A DNA stretch of 64,000 nucleotides from Maribellus comscasis (lineage in GTDB: Bacteria > Bacteroidota > Bacteroidia > Bacteroidales > Prolixibacteraceae), in assembly GCF_009762775.1 (NCBI RefSeq), contig NZ_CP046401.1, positions 5,406,001 to 5,470,000 on the forward strand. The letters run 5' to 3'. The notes beneath the pieces were generated by a model. It was not told the origin of the DNA and did not search any database. It saw nothing but the letters and a program-made list of their open reading frames with translations. The translations under genes and the position numbers were made by a program. Below, one piece after another: positions 1 to 7,861 of the stretch (position 1 is the first letter of the stretch; every line of letters begins with the position of its first letter).

Positions 1-618
1 ATAATTTCTTTTAATATTTTTCACCGCCCGCTTTACAATATCTACAGCTTCTGTGCCCGAAGGAAGTACGTAAATGTCGCTTAACGTGTAAGGTCTTGGC
101 TGCATTTTTATCACAAGACTTTCATCATCAGAATTTGTGATGTTTATTTTGTTATGTTCGTAACCCAGAAATGAAAACAATGCCAGACTTCCTGCAAAAC
201 GGCCCTGTATTTTGAAATCGAATTCTCCGTTGGTGTTGGTAATCGTTCCGGTTCCGGCTTTTTCAATTAAAATATTTGCATACGGAAGAAACTCTCCGGT
301 TTCTGCATCCACAACTTTTCCTTGTAAATGAATAAATGCCGGTATTTTTGATGTAATAATTAAATGCGTATTTGTTTGAGTTATTTTTGAATTCAGTAAA
401 TTCTGCAACTGCGCTAAACACGAATCAATATTTGCACTGAATGAAAAGTCGGTACTATCTGAAAGCGAAACTAAATCCGGGCTATAACTGAGTTCCAGAT
501 GTTCTTTTACCGCAATTTCTTCCAATACATTCAGATAGGTAGTTTTTGAACCGGTTTGTGCGTTTCCGGTAATTGTAACAATGGGAATTATAATGAATAA
601 CAAGAAAATTATTTTCAT
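1..618 (-). CDS. STN/carboxypeptidase-regulatory-like outer membrane protein, N-terminal part
   Basis: Only the first 206 residues are present; the gene runs off the left edge. ATG at 618 overlaps the FecR stop codon by four bases (ATGA), which fixes the start and shows translational coupling. Residues 1-20 are a hydrophobic signal peptide. Residues about 25-92 resemble the STN domain of SusC/FecA-type receptors. Residues about 97-172 form a CarboxypepD_reg-like sandwich (QGKVVDAETGEFLPYANI). The following stretch (SDIYVLPSGTEA, then a charged helix) resembles the linker of Bacteroidota regulatory-domain proteins that end in a DUF5686-like barrel rather than in a TonB plug. By position it is the envelope partner of the upstream FecR and sigma factor. 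Whether the missing part is a TonB receptor or a DUF5686-type barrel cannot be decided here. Confidence 0.75.
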   Translation of the reverse strand, partial: MKIIFLLFIIIPIVTITGNAQTGSKTTYLNVLEEIAVKEHLELSYSPDLVSLSDSTDFSFSANIDSCLAQLQNLLNSKITQTNTHLIITSKIPAFIHLQGKVVDAETGEFLPYANILIEKAGTGTITNTNGEFDFKIQGRFAGSLALFSFLGYEHNKINITNSDDESLVIKMQPRPYTLSDIYVLPSGTEAVDIVKRAVKNIKRNY

Positions 619-1571
619 GGCTTTTTTATTACATAAGTATTTTCATTTTTTTCATATGAAAAATCGAGTGTAAGACATATCGTTTTTATAATATTTTCAA
701 GACTGTAATTGCTATTGAACTGTCCTGAATATTTGAGTGCCCCGGCGTTTTTATCGTTTAATTCTATTTTTTTATTGAAGTGTTGTTCGAGTGTTTTTAA
801 AACTTCAGATAAGGGCATGTTCGAAAAATTGAATCTTCCCGAAAGCCACGAATTGCTGTTTTGTTGCTGATTTATTTCTTCGCTCAGCTTTTTCGTTTTT
901 GCGTTCCATGTTCCGATTTCGTTTTTTGTAAGAATTAATTTTTTACCGGAAAATAAGCTTCCGGAATTAAACGCAACTTTTCCTTCGTCAACCGTCACTT
1001 TTTCTGTGCTGGGATTATCTGCTTCAACTAAAAATTTTGTTCCCAGAACTTCAACTTTTGTATGTTGAGTTTTTATTTGAAATGGTTTTCCCGGTTTTTT
1101 GGTAATTTCAAAATATGCGGTTCCATTTAGTTTTACATCACGTTCATTTTTTTTGAAAGTTTTTGGATAGCTAAGACACGCATTTTTAGCTAAGATTACT
1201 TTTGAACTGTCGGGTAAAAAAACAATCTGGCGTTGTTGAGCAACAATTTCTGTCCGGTTATTTGGCTCCTGAATTTGTAAAACCAATTGAGTTGCCAGAG
1301 CCAATAGCAATAGTGCAGCTGCAGCCCTCCAAACAATATGTTTTGTTTTTCCGGATTGAATACGCTTATTCACTTTTTCCAGTCCTTCTTTCGCGTCGGG
1401 ATTAAAATCAATTTTTAATTTGCCTGTCGCCGTGTATGTTTTTCTGAGTTCTTCAAACTGTTGCCGGTTTTCTTTTGATGACGAAAGCCATGCGTCAAGC
1501 TCTTCTTTTTCTTTTTCCGAAAGTTTGTTTTCAAAAGACTGAATGATTCGATGTATTGGAATCTGCTCCAT
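615..1571 (-). CDS. FecR family anti-sigma factor
   Basis: A 318-residue single-pass inner membrane protein that relays an outer membrane signal to its cognate ECF sigma factor. Residues about 1-75 are the cytoplasmic sigma-binding region (RIIQSFENKLSEKEKEELDAW). Residues about 78-100 form the transmembrane helix. A periplasmic FecR domain follows (QRQIVFLPDSSKVILAKNA, then LNGTAYFEI and VTVDEGKV), and the C-terminal 70 residues match the DUF4974 type (FNFSNMPLSEVLKTLEQHF). The length is normal for the family. It lies 61 bases downstream of the sigma gene and overlaps the next gene by 4 bases, so the three genes form one operon. Confidence 0.93.
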   Translation of the reverse strand: MEQIPIHRIIQSFENKLSEKEKEELDAWLSSSKENRQQFEELRKTYTATGKLKIDFNPDAKEGLEKVNKRIQSGKTKHIVWRAAAALLLLALATQLVLQIQEPNNRTEIVAQQRQIVFLPDSSKVILAKNACLSYPKTFKKNERDVKLNGTAYFEITKKPGKPFQIKTQHTKVEVLGTKFLVEADNPSTEKVTVDEGKVAFNSGSLFSGKKLILTKNEIGTWNAKTKKLSEEINQQQNSNSWLSGRFNFSNMPLSEVLKTLEQHFNKKIELNDKNAGALKYSGQFNSNYSLENIIKTICLTLDFSYEKNENTYVIKKP

Positions 1572-1632
1572 TGTTTTTTATTACAATGAACCTTCCCAAA
1601 AAAGAAACCCCTAAAGTTTATCGAAAATTTTG

Positions 1633-2214
1633 CTAAAGAATGATAAAAAGTAAAGTTGCAGGGATTAAATGTAAGAATGGTTTTACTTCTTCCCTTAATT
1701 TTGAAATGGCGATGGCGACTTGATTCTCAACCGTTTTGATTGATATGCCCAAATATTCCGCAATTTCTTTTTGAGTTAAACCTTCTAGTTTGTTGAGGAT
1801 GAAAATCTGTCTGCACCTTTCAGGAAGCTTTTGGATAGCCTTGTTCAGGTAGGGTGTAATCGTGGAATAATCTTCCGGCTCTTCCTGAGTTAATTTGAAA
1901 TTTGCGAGGTACTCTGATAAGTATTTTTTACGCGTGTTTTTTTGTCGAATTAATTTCATCGATTCATAATAAACCGATTTAAAAAGAAAAGCTTTAATGT
2001 CCTCAGGGTCTTCCAGTTTTTTTCGGTTTTCCCAAAGCCTGACAAAGAACTTTTGAACAACCTCTTCCGAGTCGTTGGTATCATGTACAAAAGTCAGTGA
2101 AAAACGGCACATGTTTTTGTAGTAACGCAAAAACAACTGGTCAAACGCTTTTTTGTTGCCTGAAGTTAATTTTTTGAAAAGTTCGGTGTCGGTCACTTTT
2201 TGAAATAAAAACAA
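1633..2214 (-). CDS. ECF RNA polymerase sigma-70 factor, Bacteroidetes type
   Basis: About 190 residues with sigma region 2 (FDQLFLRYYKNMCRFSLTFV, then DSEEVVQKFFVRLWE) and region 4 (LPERCRQIFILNKLEGLTQK, then AEYLGISIKTVENQV); a hydrophobic C-terminal tail follows. It should direct transcription of the downstream FecR and envelope gene. The start is odd: there is no in-frame ATG. The longest reading begins with TTG at 2214, and a GTG at 2193 gives the more typical opening VTDTELFKKL. The frame stays open upstream to a stop near 2275. Just beyond lies a truncated SusD remnant of opposite orientation, so the original start and promoter may have been altered by that rearrangement. Confidence 0.9.
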   Translation of the reverse strand: MFLFQKVTDTELFKKLTSGNKKAFDQLFLRYYKNMCRFSLTFVHDTNDSEEVVQKFFVRLWENRKKLEDPEDIKAFLFKSVYYESMKLIRQKNTRKKYLSEYLANFKLTQEEPEDYSTITPYLNKAIQKLPERCRQIFILNKLEGLTQKEIAEYLGISIKTVENQVAIAISKLREEVKPFLHLIPATLLFIIL

Positions 2215-2223
2215 ATATGTAGA

Positions 2224-3015
2224 ATACTGTTCATATTTCCAATTTACGAGATAGCTTTTAGAACAGGAGATCCATTAACCAAAGATTTAGACTTGTATTC
2301 TGTAGCAGAAGGTGACAGTACTTCTCTATTACACCGCAATAGGGAAGCTCGTTTTTACGCCAACGTGGGATATGATAGAGGGGAATATGATATAAATGGA
2401 GAAACTCAGATTTTATATTTACGTGGTGGTGAATTACATGGGAGTACATTAAACACATCTAACGAATACCAATCATGCACCGGTTACCTGAATAAAAGAT
2501 ACATACACAAGGAACTTCTTTATGATGAAACATCCAATTCAATCACCTACCGCGAAGAGGTATATCCATATATACGACTTGCGGAATTATACCTTAGTTA
2601 TGCTGAGGCTGATTTTGAGTATAATGGAAGCTTAAGTTCTGAGAGTTTGTCATATATTAATAAAGTTCGTGCTCGTTGTGCACTACCTATTTTTGAAGAT
2701 TCCTGGGCTCTTGTAGGTGGCATCCCAACTGGTGATAAATTGCGTGAAATTATTCATTAGGAACGTTCTATTGAATTCTTATGCGAATGACGACGTTATC
2801 ATGACCTTCGACGTTGGAAAGAAGCAGAAGAAGTTATGAATGCAACCCCAAAAGCATGGAATCTTGATGCCTCAACGGCAAATGAGTTTTATACTATTTC
2901 GACTATGCCTGAAACCAGCACGCGCATATTTGAACACCCAAAAACAAACTGGTTAGCAATCCCTATAGAGGAATTAAATATAAATTACAATTTAGTGCAA
3001 AATCCTGGATATTAG
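2224..3015 (+). pseudogene. SusD/RagB-family lipoprotein, C-terminal remnant with two in-frame stops
   Basis: One reading frame encodes the C-terminal half of a SusD glycan-binding lipoprotein: NREARFYANVGYD, then YPYIRLAELYLSYAEAD, ERSIEFLCE and RRYHDLRRW, ending NYNLVQNPGY at 3015. Two nonsense codons interrupt it. TAG at 2758-2760 sits where the family usually has IxxER, and TGA at 2788-2790 sits where the family has the Gly or Arg of E-G-R-R-Y-x-D. The N-terminal half, including the lipoprotein signal, is missing; homology fades at about 2224-2260, next to the divergent sigma gene. No SusC lies upstream. It is best read as a dead fragment left by a rearrangement. An uninterrupted reading from 2293 to 2760 would encode only 155 residues. 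Confidence 0.85.
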
Positions 3016-3371
3016 AAATAAACTCAAAATATAAAGTATCAAAAGTTATTCGCTAAAAAGAGAGAATGATATTTAAAGATTATGAAACAATATTTTTATA
3101 TCGTTCTTTCTAAAAATGTGTTGAGTGCAATAGAGGACCAATGAGGTGTGTCTTATTTATTTGCATTTTTACACATAAGCCCTTGGGAATATAAAATGGT
3201 ATTAAAATTGAACGTATTGGCTGTGAAACTCTCGAAGCAGGCAGGCATCACGGTAAAAGAGGGGAGAATGAAATGAAATCTGTTCTTTTGACGTTAATAG
3301 TAACTCTGTCAACGCACGTAACCTTTACAAATAGGTATTTGGGGGTGAATTAACAGTAAAAGACAATTATT
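3016..3371. other. intergenic remnant DNA after the SusD pseudogene
   Basis: This 356-base stretch has no convincing gene. Two tiny plus-strand readings begin like exported Bacteroidota proteins but stop at once: 3082-3144 (MKQYFYIVLSKN..., 20 residues) and 3273-3353 (MKSVLLTLIVTLSTHV..., 26 residues). They may be the decayed starts of lipoprotein genes that usually follow susD, which is an inference from position only. Confidence 0.4.
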
Positions 3372-4907
3372 TTATTCGTCCAGCCAGTTCAGTTGAGGCC
3401 ATTTTCCGGGGCCGTCGTTGGTTTGTGGGCTGCCTGCTGTGCTCCGCCCTTTTTCAATATAGTCTGACAGAAGGTCTCTGTATTCTTTTACAATTTCAGG
3501 ATGTTCTGCCTGAAGGTTGCTTTGTTCTTCAATATCATTTTTTAGGTTATATAACTGAACCTGTGGGAGTTGTTTTAAGACTTCATCGTCTTTTCCGGGA
3601 CGCGGATAGCTCCACCCTCCGGATCCGGGACAGAGCGCCAGTTTCCATTCTCCTTTTCGGATGGCAAACATGCCGTTGATGGAATGATGGACGATTGCTT
3701 CACGAACCGGTTTGCCCGACTCTATTTTCAATGCTGGCAACAAGCTGAAACTGTCTTCCGCTACATTGTCGCCGTATGCGATTCCCAGCAAATCAGCAAC
3801 AGTGGCAAACAGGTCGGTTGTACAAACCATCTGGTTGCTTATAGCAGGTTTTATTTTGTTGGGAAACTGAACAATATAAGGCACCCTGTGCCCTCCTTCA
3901 AAAATATCGGCTTTGGTACCTCTGAACACATAGCTGGGATTATGGCCTTTAGTAGCTAGTTGTTCGAAATTGGCCATCGGAGAACATCCGTTATCACTGG
4001 TGAAGAAGAGAATTGTATTGTTTGTAATTTGTTCTTCTTCAAGTTGCTGGCTGATCTCACCTACTATGTGGTCGACCATCAAAACAAAATCCGCATAAGG
4101 ATTTTCCAATCCGCTTTTTCCTTGAAAACCGGGAGTTGGCAAAATAGGAGTGTGCGGGGCAGATAAAGGTAAATAAAGGAAAAACGGCTTTTCTTTATTT
4201 GCACGGGTATGAATAAAGGTCTTTGCCTTATCTGCAATATTATTCAAAACCAGCTCGTGGTCAAAATCGTCAGAAGTAAGCCCCTCTCTCCAAAAATCCT
4301 GTCCTTTTTCCCTGACTGTTGTTTTTGTAGGAACCATGGTCGGTGCGTCGTTTTCAACCCACACATAGGGAGGCATATCAAGCGAACCACAAAAGCCATA
4401 AAAATAGTCGAAACCTAACGTCGTTGGTCCTCCGGTTATTTTTTTCGAGAAATCGACACTGTTATTCCCTTTTTCTATAGAGTTCCATGTCCAGCCCAAA
4501 TGCCATTTTCCGATACATCCGGTTTGATATCCGTTTTTTTGCAGAAAGGAGGCGACGGTCTCGCGTTCACGGGGAATCAACGCCTCGCTGTATCCATTTA
4601 GTACACCTTTTTTCAGAGTTGAACGCCAGTTGTAACGGCCGGTCAGAATGCCATAACGGGTTGGCGTGCATACGGCCGAACTTGTGTGTGCATCAGTAAA
4701 TCTAACTCCCTGTTGTGCAAGTTGATCGATATTAGGAGTCTGGATTTTTGAATTTTCATTAAAGCTTGAAACATCACCGTAGCCCAAATCGTCAGCAAGA
4801 ATAAAAACAATGTTGGGCTTACTGTTTTCTGTGGTTGATGGGGTTGGTGTAACGCAGGCAGTCATCGAAATTATTGTCAACGACCACAATAGATTTTTGA
4901 TTATCAT
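3372..4907 (-). CDS. S1-family sulfatase lipoprotein (arylsulfatase type)
   Basis: This 511-residue enzyme removes sulfate esters from a glycan. A type II signal peptide ends at Cys18 (SMTAC), placing it in the periplasm or on the cell surface. The metal-binding Asp pair lies at about 39-40 (FILADDLGYGD). The formylglycine signature CTPTR starts at Cys80, so an anaerobic-type maturase (anSME) encoded elsewhere should activate it. Further signatures are GKWHLG, FFLYLPLSAPH and FFTSDNG. It is the last gene of the sulfatase locus, 12 bases after the preceding sulfatase. The position of sulfate cleaved and the sugar recognised cannot be read from the sequence. Confidence 0.95.
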   Translation of the reverse strand: MIIKNLLWSLTIISMTACVTPTPSTTENSKPNIVFILADDLGYGDVSSFNENSKIQTPNIDQLAQQGVRFTDAHTSSAVCTPTRYGILTGRYNWRSTLKKGVLNGYSEALIPRERETVASFLQKNGYQTGCIGKWHLGWTWNSIEKGNNSVDFSKKITGGPTTLGFDYFYGFCGSLDMPPYVWVENDAPTMVPTKTTVREKGQDFWREGLTSDDFDHELVLNNIADKAKTFIHTRANKEKPFFLYLPLSAPHTPILPTPGFQGKSGLENPYADFVLMVDHIVGEISQQLEEEQITNNTILFFTSDNGCSPMANFEQLATKGHNPSYVFRGTKADIFEGGHRVPYIVQFPNKIKPAISNQMVCTTDLFATVADLLGIAYGDNVAEDSFSLLPALKIESGKPVREAIVHHSINGMFAIRKGEWKLALCPGSGGWSYPRPGKDDEVLKQLPQVQLYNLKNDIEEQSNLQAEHPEIVKEYRDLLSDYIEKGRSTAGSPQTNDGPGKWPQLNWLDE

Positions 4908-4919
4908 TGGTTTAATAGT

Positions 4920-6272
4920 TTATGAAATTTTTTTTACGTCCTTATTGACTTCAATTATCCATTGTTCAAGTTTCAGGGATAATTTTTTTACAATTTCAGG
5001 ATAATTCCCTGCTATATTGTTTTTTTCTTCTATATCAAGTTCCAGATTATATAGCTCAGGTTTTTTCTCTTTCCCGGGAATGACAAGTTTCCATATTCCA
5101 TCTCTCACGGCATACTCTTGTGCATGTTGCCAGAATACCATCCGGGAATGAAGTGGTTCATCGTGTACGAGATGAGCATCGATGCTGACTCCATCAATTG
5201 CTTTTGAATAATTGATCCCCGCCAGTTTTAAGATTGTGGGAAAAAGATCCATTGACAGAACTGTTTCATTGCTTAAAACTCCTTCAGGTATATGTCCGGG
5301 CCATTGTATTATAGCCGGTACGCGATGACCACCTTCCCACACCGAACCTTTGAAACCCCTTAATTTACCGTTGTTCCCAATTTGAGGAGCTCCGTTATCT
5401 GAGAAAAAAATAACTACTGTATTTTCATATAACCCATAATTTTTTAATGTATTTAAAACACTGCCAATATCTTCGTCCATGATTTCGATCATTGTTTTAT
5501 ATATGGCTGATGGATTTTTTTCTGACCCATGAGGTCGAAAATCTATTCCATTCTTTCCGCCCGGAGATCGATCTGCCCTGGAGTTTCTGTCCTGGTATGG
5601 ATAGTGAGGTGCCTCATGGGCAATGTACAGGAAAAAAGGTTCAGACTGGTGCCTTGAAATAAAGTTATTGGCGTTTTGGGTTATAAGGTCGGTCGAATAC
5701 CCTTCTTCGGGGGTCAATGTACCTGCTTTCCACCAATCGGCGTATCCTTCCTGATCGACATGCGAATGATAATCAATATTTCCGCTGATATAACCTGAAA
5801 ATTCATCAAAGCCCTGGTGTACCGGATTAAATTTTTCGGGATAACCTAAGTGCCATTTCCCGAAGATGCCTGTTGAATAGCCAGCTTCTCTTAGTACTTC
5901 TGCAATTGTATTTTCGTTTAAAGCCAAGCCCGAATCGCGGTGTCCTTTGGCGGTAATAACTCCGTTAATGCCTGTGCGTTGCTGGTATTTACCTGTCATT
6001 AGCGCTGCACGGGTGGGGCTGCAAACTGCTCCGTTTGAATGAAAGTCAGTGAAGCGTATCCCTTCTTTTGCCATCTGGTCAAGAGTTGGTGTCAGAATAC
6101 GTTTGTTCCCGTAGCAACCAATGTCCCCATATCCGAGGTCATCAGCTAAAATAATAATAAAATTGGGCTTTTTTTGAGTATTTTGATGTGGAAGAGCGGG
6201 GCTATTCCACCGGGCAAATCCATTTAGGAAAGAAGAGAAAATGAGTAGTTTTATCAAAAAATACTTTTTCAT
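4920..6272 (-). CDS. S1-family sulfatase, periplasmic
   Basis: A 450-residue sulfatase with an N-terminal signal peptide (MKKYFLIKLLIFSSFL). The metal site Asp pair is at about 44-45 (IILADDLGYGDIGCYG) and the formylglycine Cys is at 84 in CSPTRAALMTG. GKWHLGYP and FFSDNGAPQ are conserved. It is shorter than the neighbouring sulfatase and its region around 215-260 differs, so the pair probably act on different sulfate positions or sugars. It follows susD after an 81-base gap that carries a perfect 14-bp hairpin (6301-6340). Confidence 0.95.
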   Translation of the reverse strand: MKKYFLIKLLIFSSFLNGFARWNSPALPHQNTQKKPNFIIILADDLGYGDIGCYGNKRILTPTLDQMAKEGIRFTDFHSNGAVCSPTRAALMTGKYQQRTGINGVITAKGHRDSGLALNENTIAEVLREAGYSTGIFGKWHLGYPEKFNPVHQGFDEFSGYISGNIDYHSHVDQEGYADWWKAGTLTPEEGYSTDLITQNANNFISRHQSEPFFLYIAHEAPHYPYQDRNSRADRSPGGKNGIDFRPHGSEKNPSAIYKTMIEIMDEDIGSVLNTLKNYGLYENTVVIFFSDNGAPQIGNNGKLRGFKGSVWEGGHRVPAIIQWPGHIPEGVLSNETVLSMDLFPTILKLAGINYSKAIDGVSIDAHLVHDEPLHSRMVFWQHAQEYAVRDGIWKLVIPGKEKKPELYNLELDIEEKNNIAGNYPEIVKKLSLKLEQWIIEVNKDVKKIS

Positions 6273-6300
6273 ACAAGAGCAATAATTTAAATTATAACCT

Positions 6301-6340
6301 TAAAATCAGAAACAAGATATAACTCCTGTTTCTGATTTTA
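6301..6340 (-). promoter_or_regulatory. 14-bp perfect inverted repeat between susD and the sulfatase gene
   Basis: TAAAATCAGAAACA at 6301-6314 is exactly complementary to TGTTTCTGATTTTA at 6327-6340, with a 12-base loop. In the mRNA direction (minus) it follows the susD stop at 6354 and precedes the sulfatase start at 6272. No U-run follows the stem, so it looks more like an RNA-stability or partial read-through hairpin that sets susCD above enzyme expression than a full terminator. That role is inferred. Confidence 0.6.
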
Positions 6341-6353
6341 CCTTAACACTGAA

Positions 6354-7850
6354 TTAATACCCCGAATTTTGTTCCCCTAAACTCGCATTATTTACAAATT
6401 CAGAACTTGGGATAGGAAACAAAAAATAATCTTTTCCGGTTAAAGGATGGGTAATTAGTTTTTCACCCGGAAATGTAAGATTTAAATAGTCCATTTGGTT
6501 TTGGATTGTTTCCTGAAGGATTCCCCAGCGGTTCAAATCAAAGTACCTTTTTGCTTCGAAAGCCAGTTCTATCCTTTTTTCTTTTCTCAAAGCAGTCCGG
6601 AAAGTTGCCTGATCAGGTAAATCAATAGATGAGAGAGCAGTTAGCCCTGCATTGGTTCGTGTCATATTTAACAAATCAAAAGCCTCCCCGTCGGCTTCAT
6701 AACCCAACTCATTTAATATTTCTGCCCGTACTAATAGTATCTCTGCATAGCGAATCAACGGAAAATTCCATGTGCTTTTTCCTTCAGAGTCACTTGTATT
6801 ATAATATTTATTAACAAAATAGAGGCTCCCATCCGGCTGGGAAGCATCGATGAAATTAGCCAACCCATAAGTTTTAATGATGACATCTTTCCTTAAATCC
6901 CCTGATTCGAAAAGCTGGACAAAACCATCACCTGAAGATAGTCCTCCTCCTTCTCCATTAAAATTATCATCGGTTGGTAAAGGCGAAGCTAAGCCATTAT
7001 AGTCAGAAGGTGCGTAATTATCGCTTTTACTTGTGGTGGTTGAACTTATTGATCCTCCAAATTGTGTTTCAAAAAATACCTGATCTCCATTCTCTTGTGT
7101 GCCGTTAAAATTGGCGGCATAATCAGATAATAAATTTCCTTTATCCAATAATTCAGCCGTTAATTCGTTCGCTTCATCATATTCTTCCAGTTCCAGGTGG
7201 ACAATTGCTTTTAATGCGCTGGCTGCATAAGAGGTTGCCCGTCCTACCTCCATTCCGGTTTCGCCTGTATAAACTGTTGGTAGCAAATCGATAGCATCAT
7301 TCAGGTCTGTTTTTATCTGTGTATATACATCTGAAATTGATGCCCTGGGCTGTTCTGCATCTTCCCGGGTTTCAATTTCTTCCACAATCAACGGAACTCC
7401 TCCCATCAGCCTTGCCAGGTTAAAATAATACAAAGCCCTCAGAAATTTTGCCTGTCCTTTTATCGCATTTTCCATTGTAGTGCTTGAAAAATCTTCTACC
7501 CTTTCGATGTTACTAAGAACGGTATTTGCACGGGTAATGCCTGTATAGCTTTGCGACCAAATACTTTCGATATAACTGGCATCTGCATCAAGTATATACA
7601 AATCTGCTTCTGTTTCTTTTCGCCATGTCCAGCCGTCATCGCTTGCCATTGTTACTACAAAATCCAGATTAGAGTCATAAATACTCATTAGTGGTTCATA
7701 AGCTCCTGTAATCGTTGTGATAATTCCATCTTCGGTAGAAATTAAATCTTCCAGGGCTGCTTGTCCGTTCAATGATGGTTCGAGAATATCCTCACAGCCG
7801 ATAGTTAAAATGAGTCCTAAACTCAGGATTATATATTTTAAATTCTTCAT
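6354..7850 (-). CDS. SusD/RagB family glycan-binding outer membrane lipoprotein
   Basis: A 498-residue SusD partner. The lipobox Cys is residue 19 (LGLILTIGCED). The N-terminal TPR-like SusD region reads FLRALYYFNLARLMGGVPLI and the RagB C-terminal region contains YAEILLVRAEILNELG, LRKEKRIELAFEAKRYFDLNRW and YFLFPIPSSE. It starts 11 bases after the susC stop, so the two are co-transcribed and should form one SusCD glycan-importing complex, with SusD as the surface lid. Its length is normal. The glycan is probably sulfated, judged from the two downstream sulfatases. Confidence 0.97.
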   Translation of the reverse strand: MKNLKYIILSLGLILTIGCEDILEPSLNGQAALEDLISTEDGIITTITGAYEPLMSIYDSNLDFVVTMASDDGWTWRKETEADLYILDADASYIESIWSQSYTGITRANTVLSNIERVEDFSSTTMENAIKGQAKFLRALYYFNLARLMGGVPLIVEEIETREDAEQPRASISDVYTQIKTDLNDAIDLLPTVYTGETGMEVGRATSYAASALKAIVHLELEEYDEANELTAELLDKGNLLSDYAANFNGTQENGDQVFFETQFGGSISSTTTSKSDNYAPSDYNGLASPLPTDDNFNGEGGGLSSGDGFVQLFESGDLRKDVIIKTYGLANFIDASQPDGSLYFVNKYYNTSDSEGKSTWNFPLIRYAEILLVRAEILNELGYEADGEAFDLLNMTRTNAGLTALSSIDLPDQATFRTALRKEKRIELAFEAKRYFDLNRWGILQETIQNQMDYLNLTFPGEKLITHPLTGKDYFLFPIPSSEFVNNASLGEQNSGY

Positions 7851-7861
7851 TTTTTATGTAT

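Noticed and set aside
2258..2458. Minus-strand 66-codon frame rich in His and Tyr
   Set aside because: Antisense of the SusD remnant; the unusual composition is explained by that.
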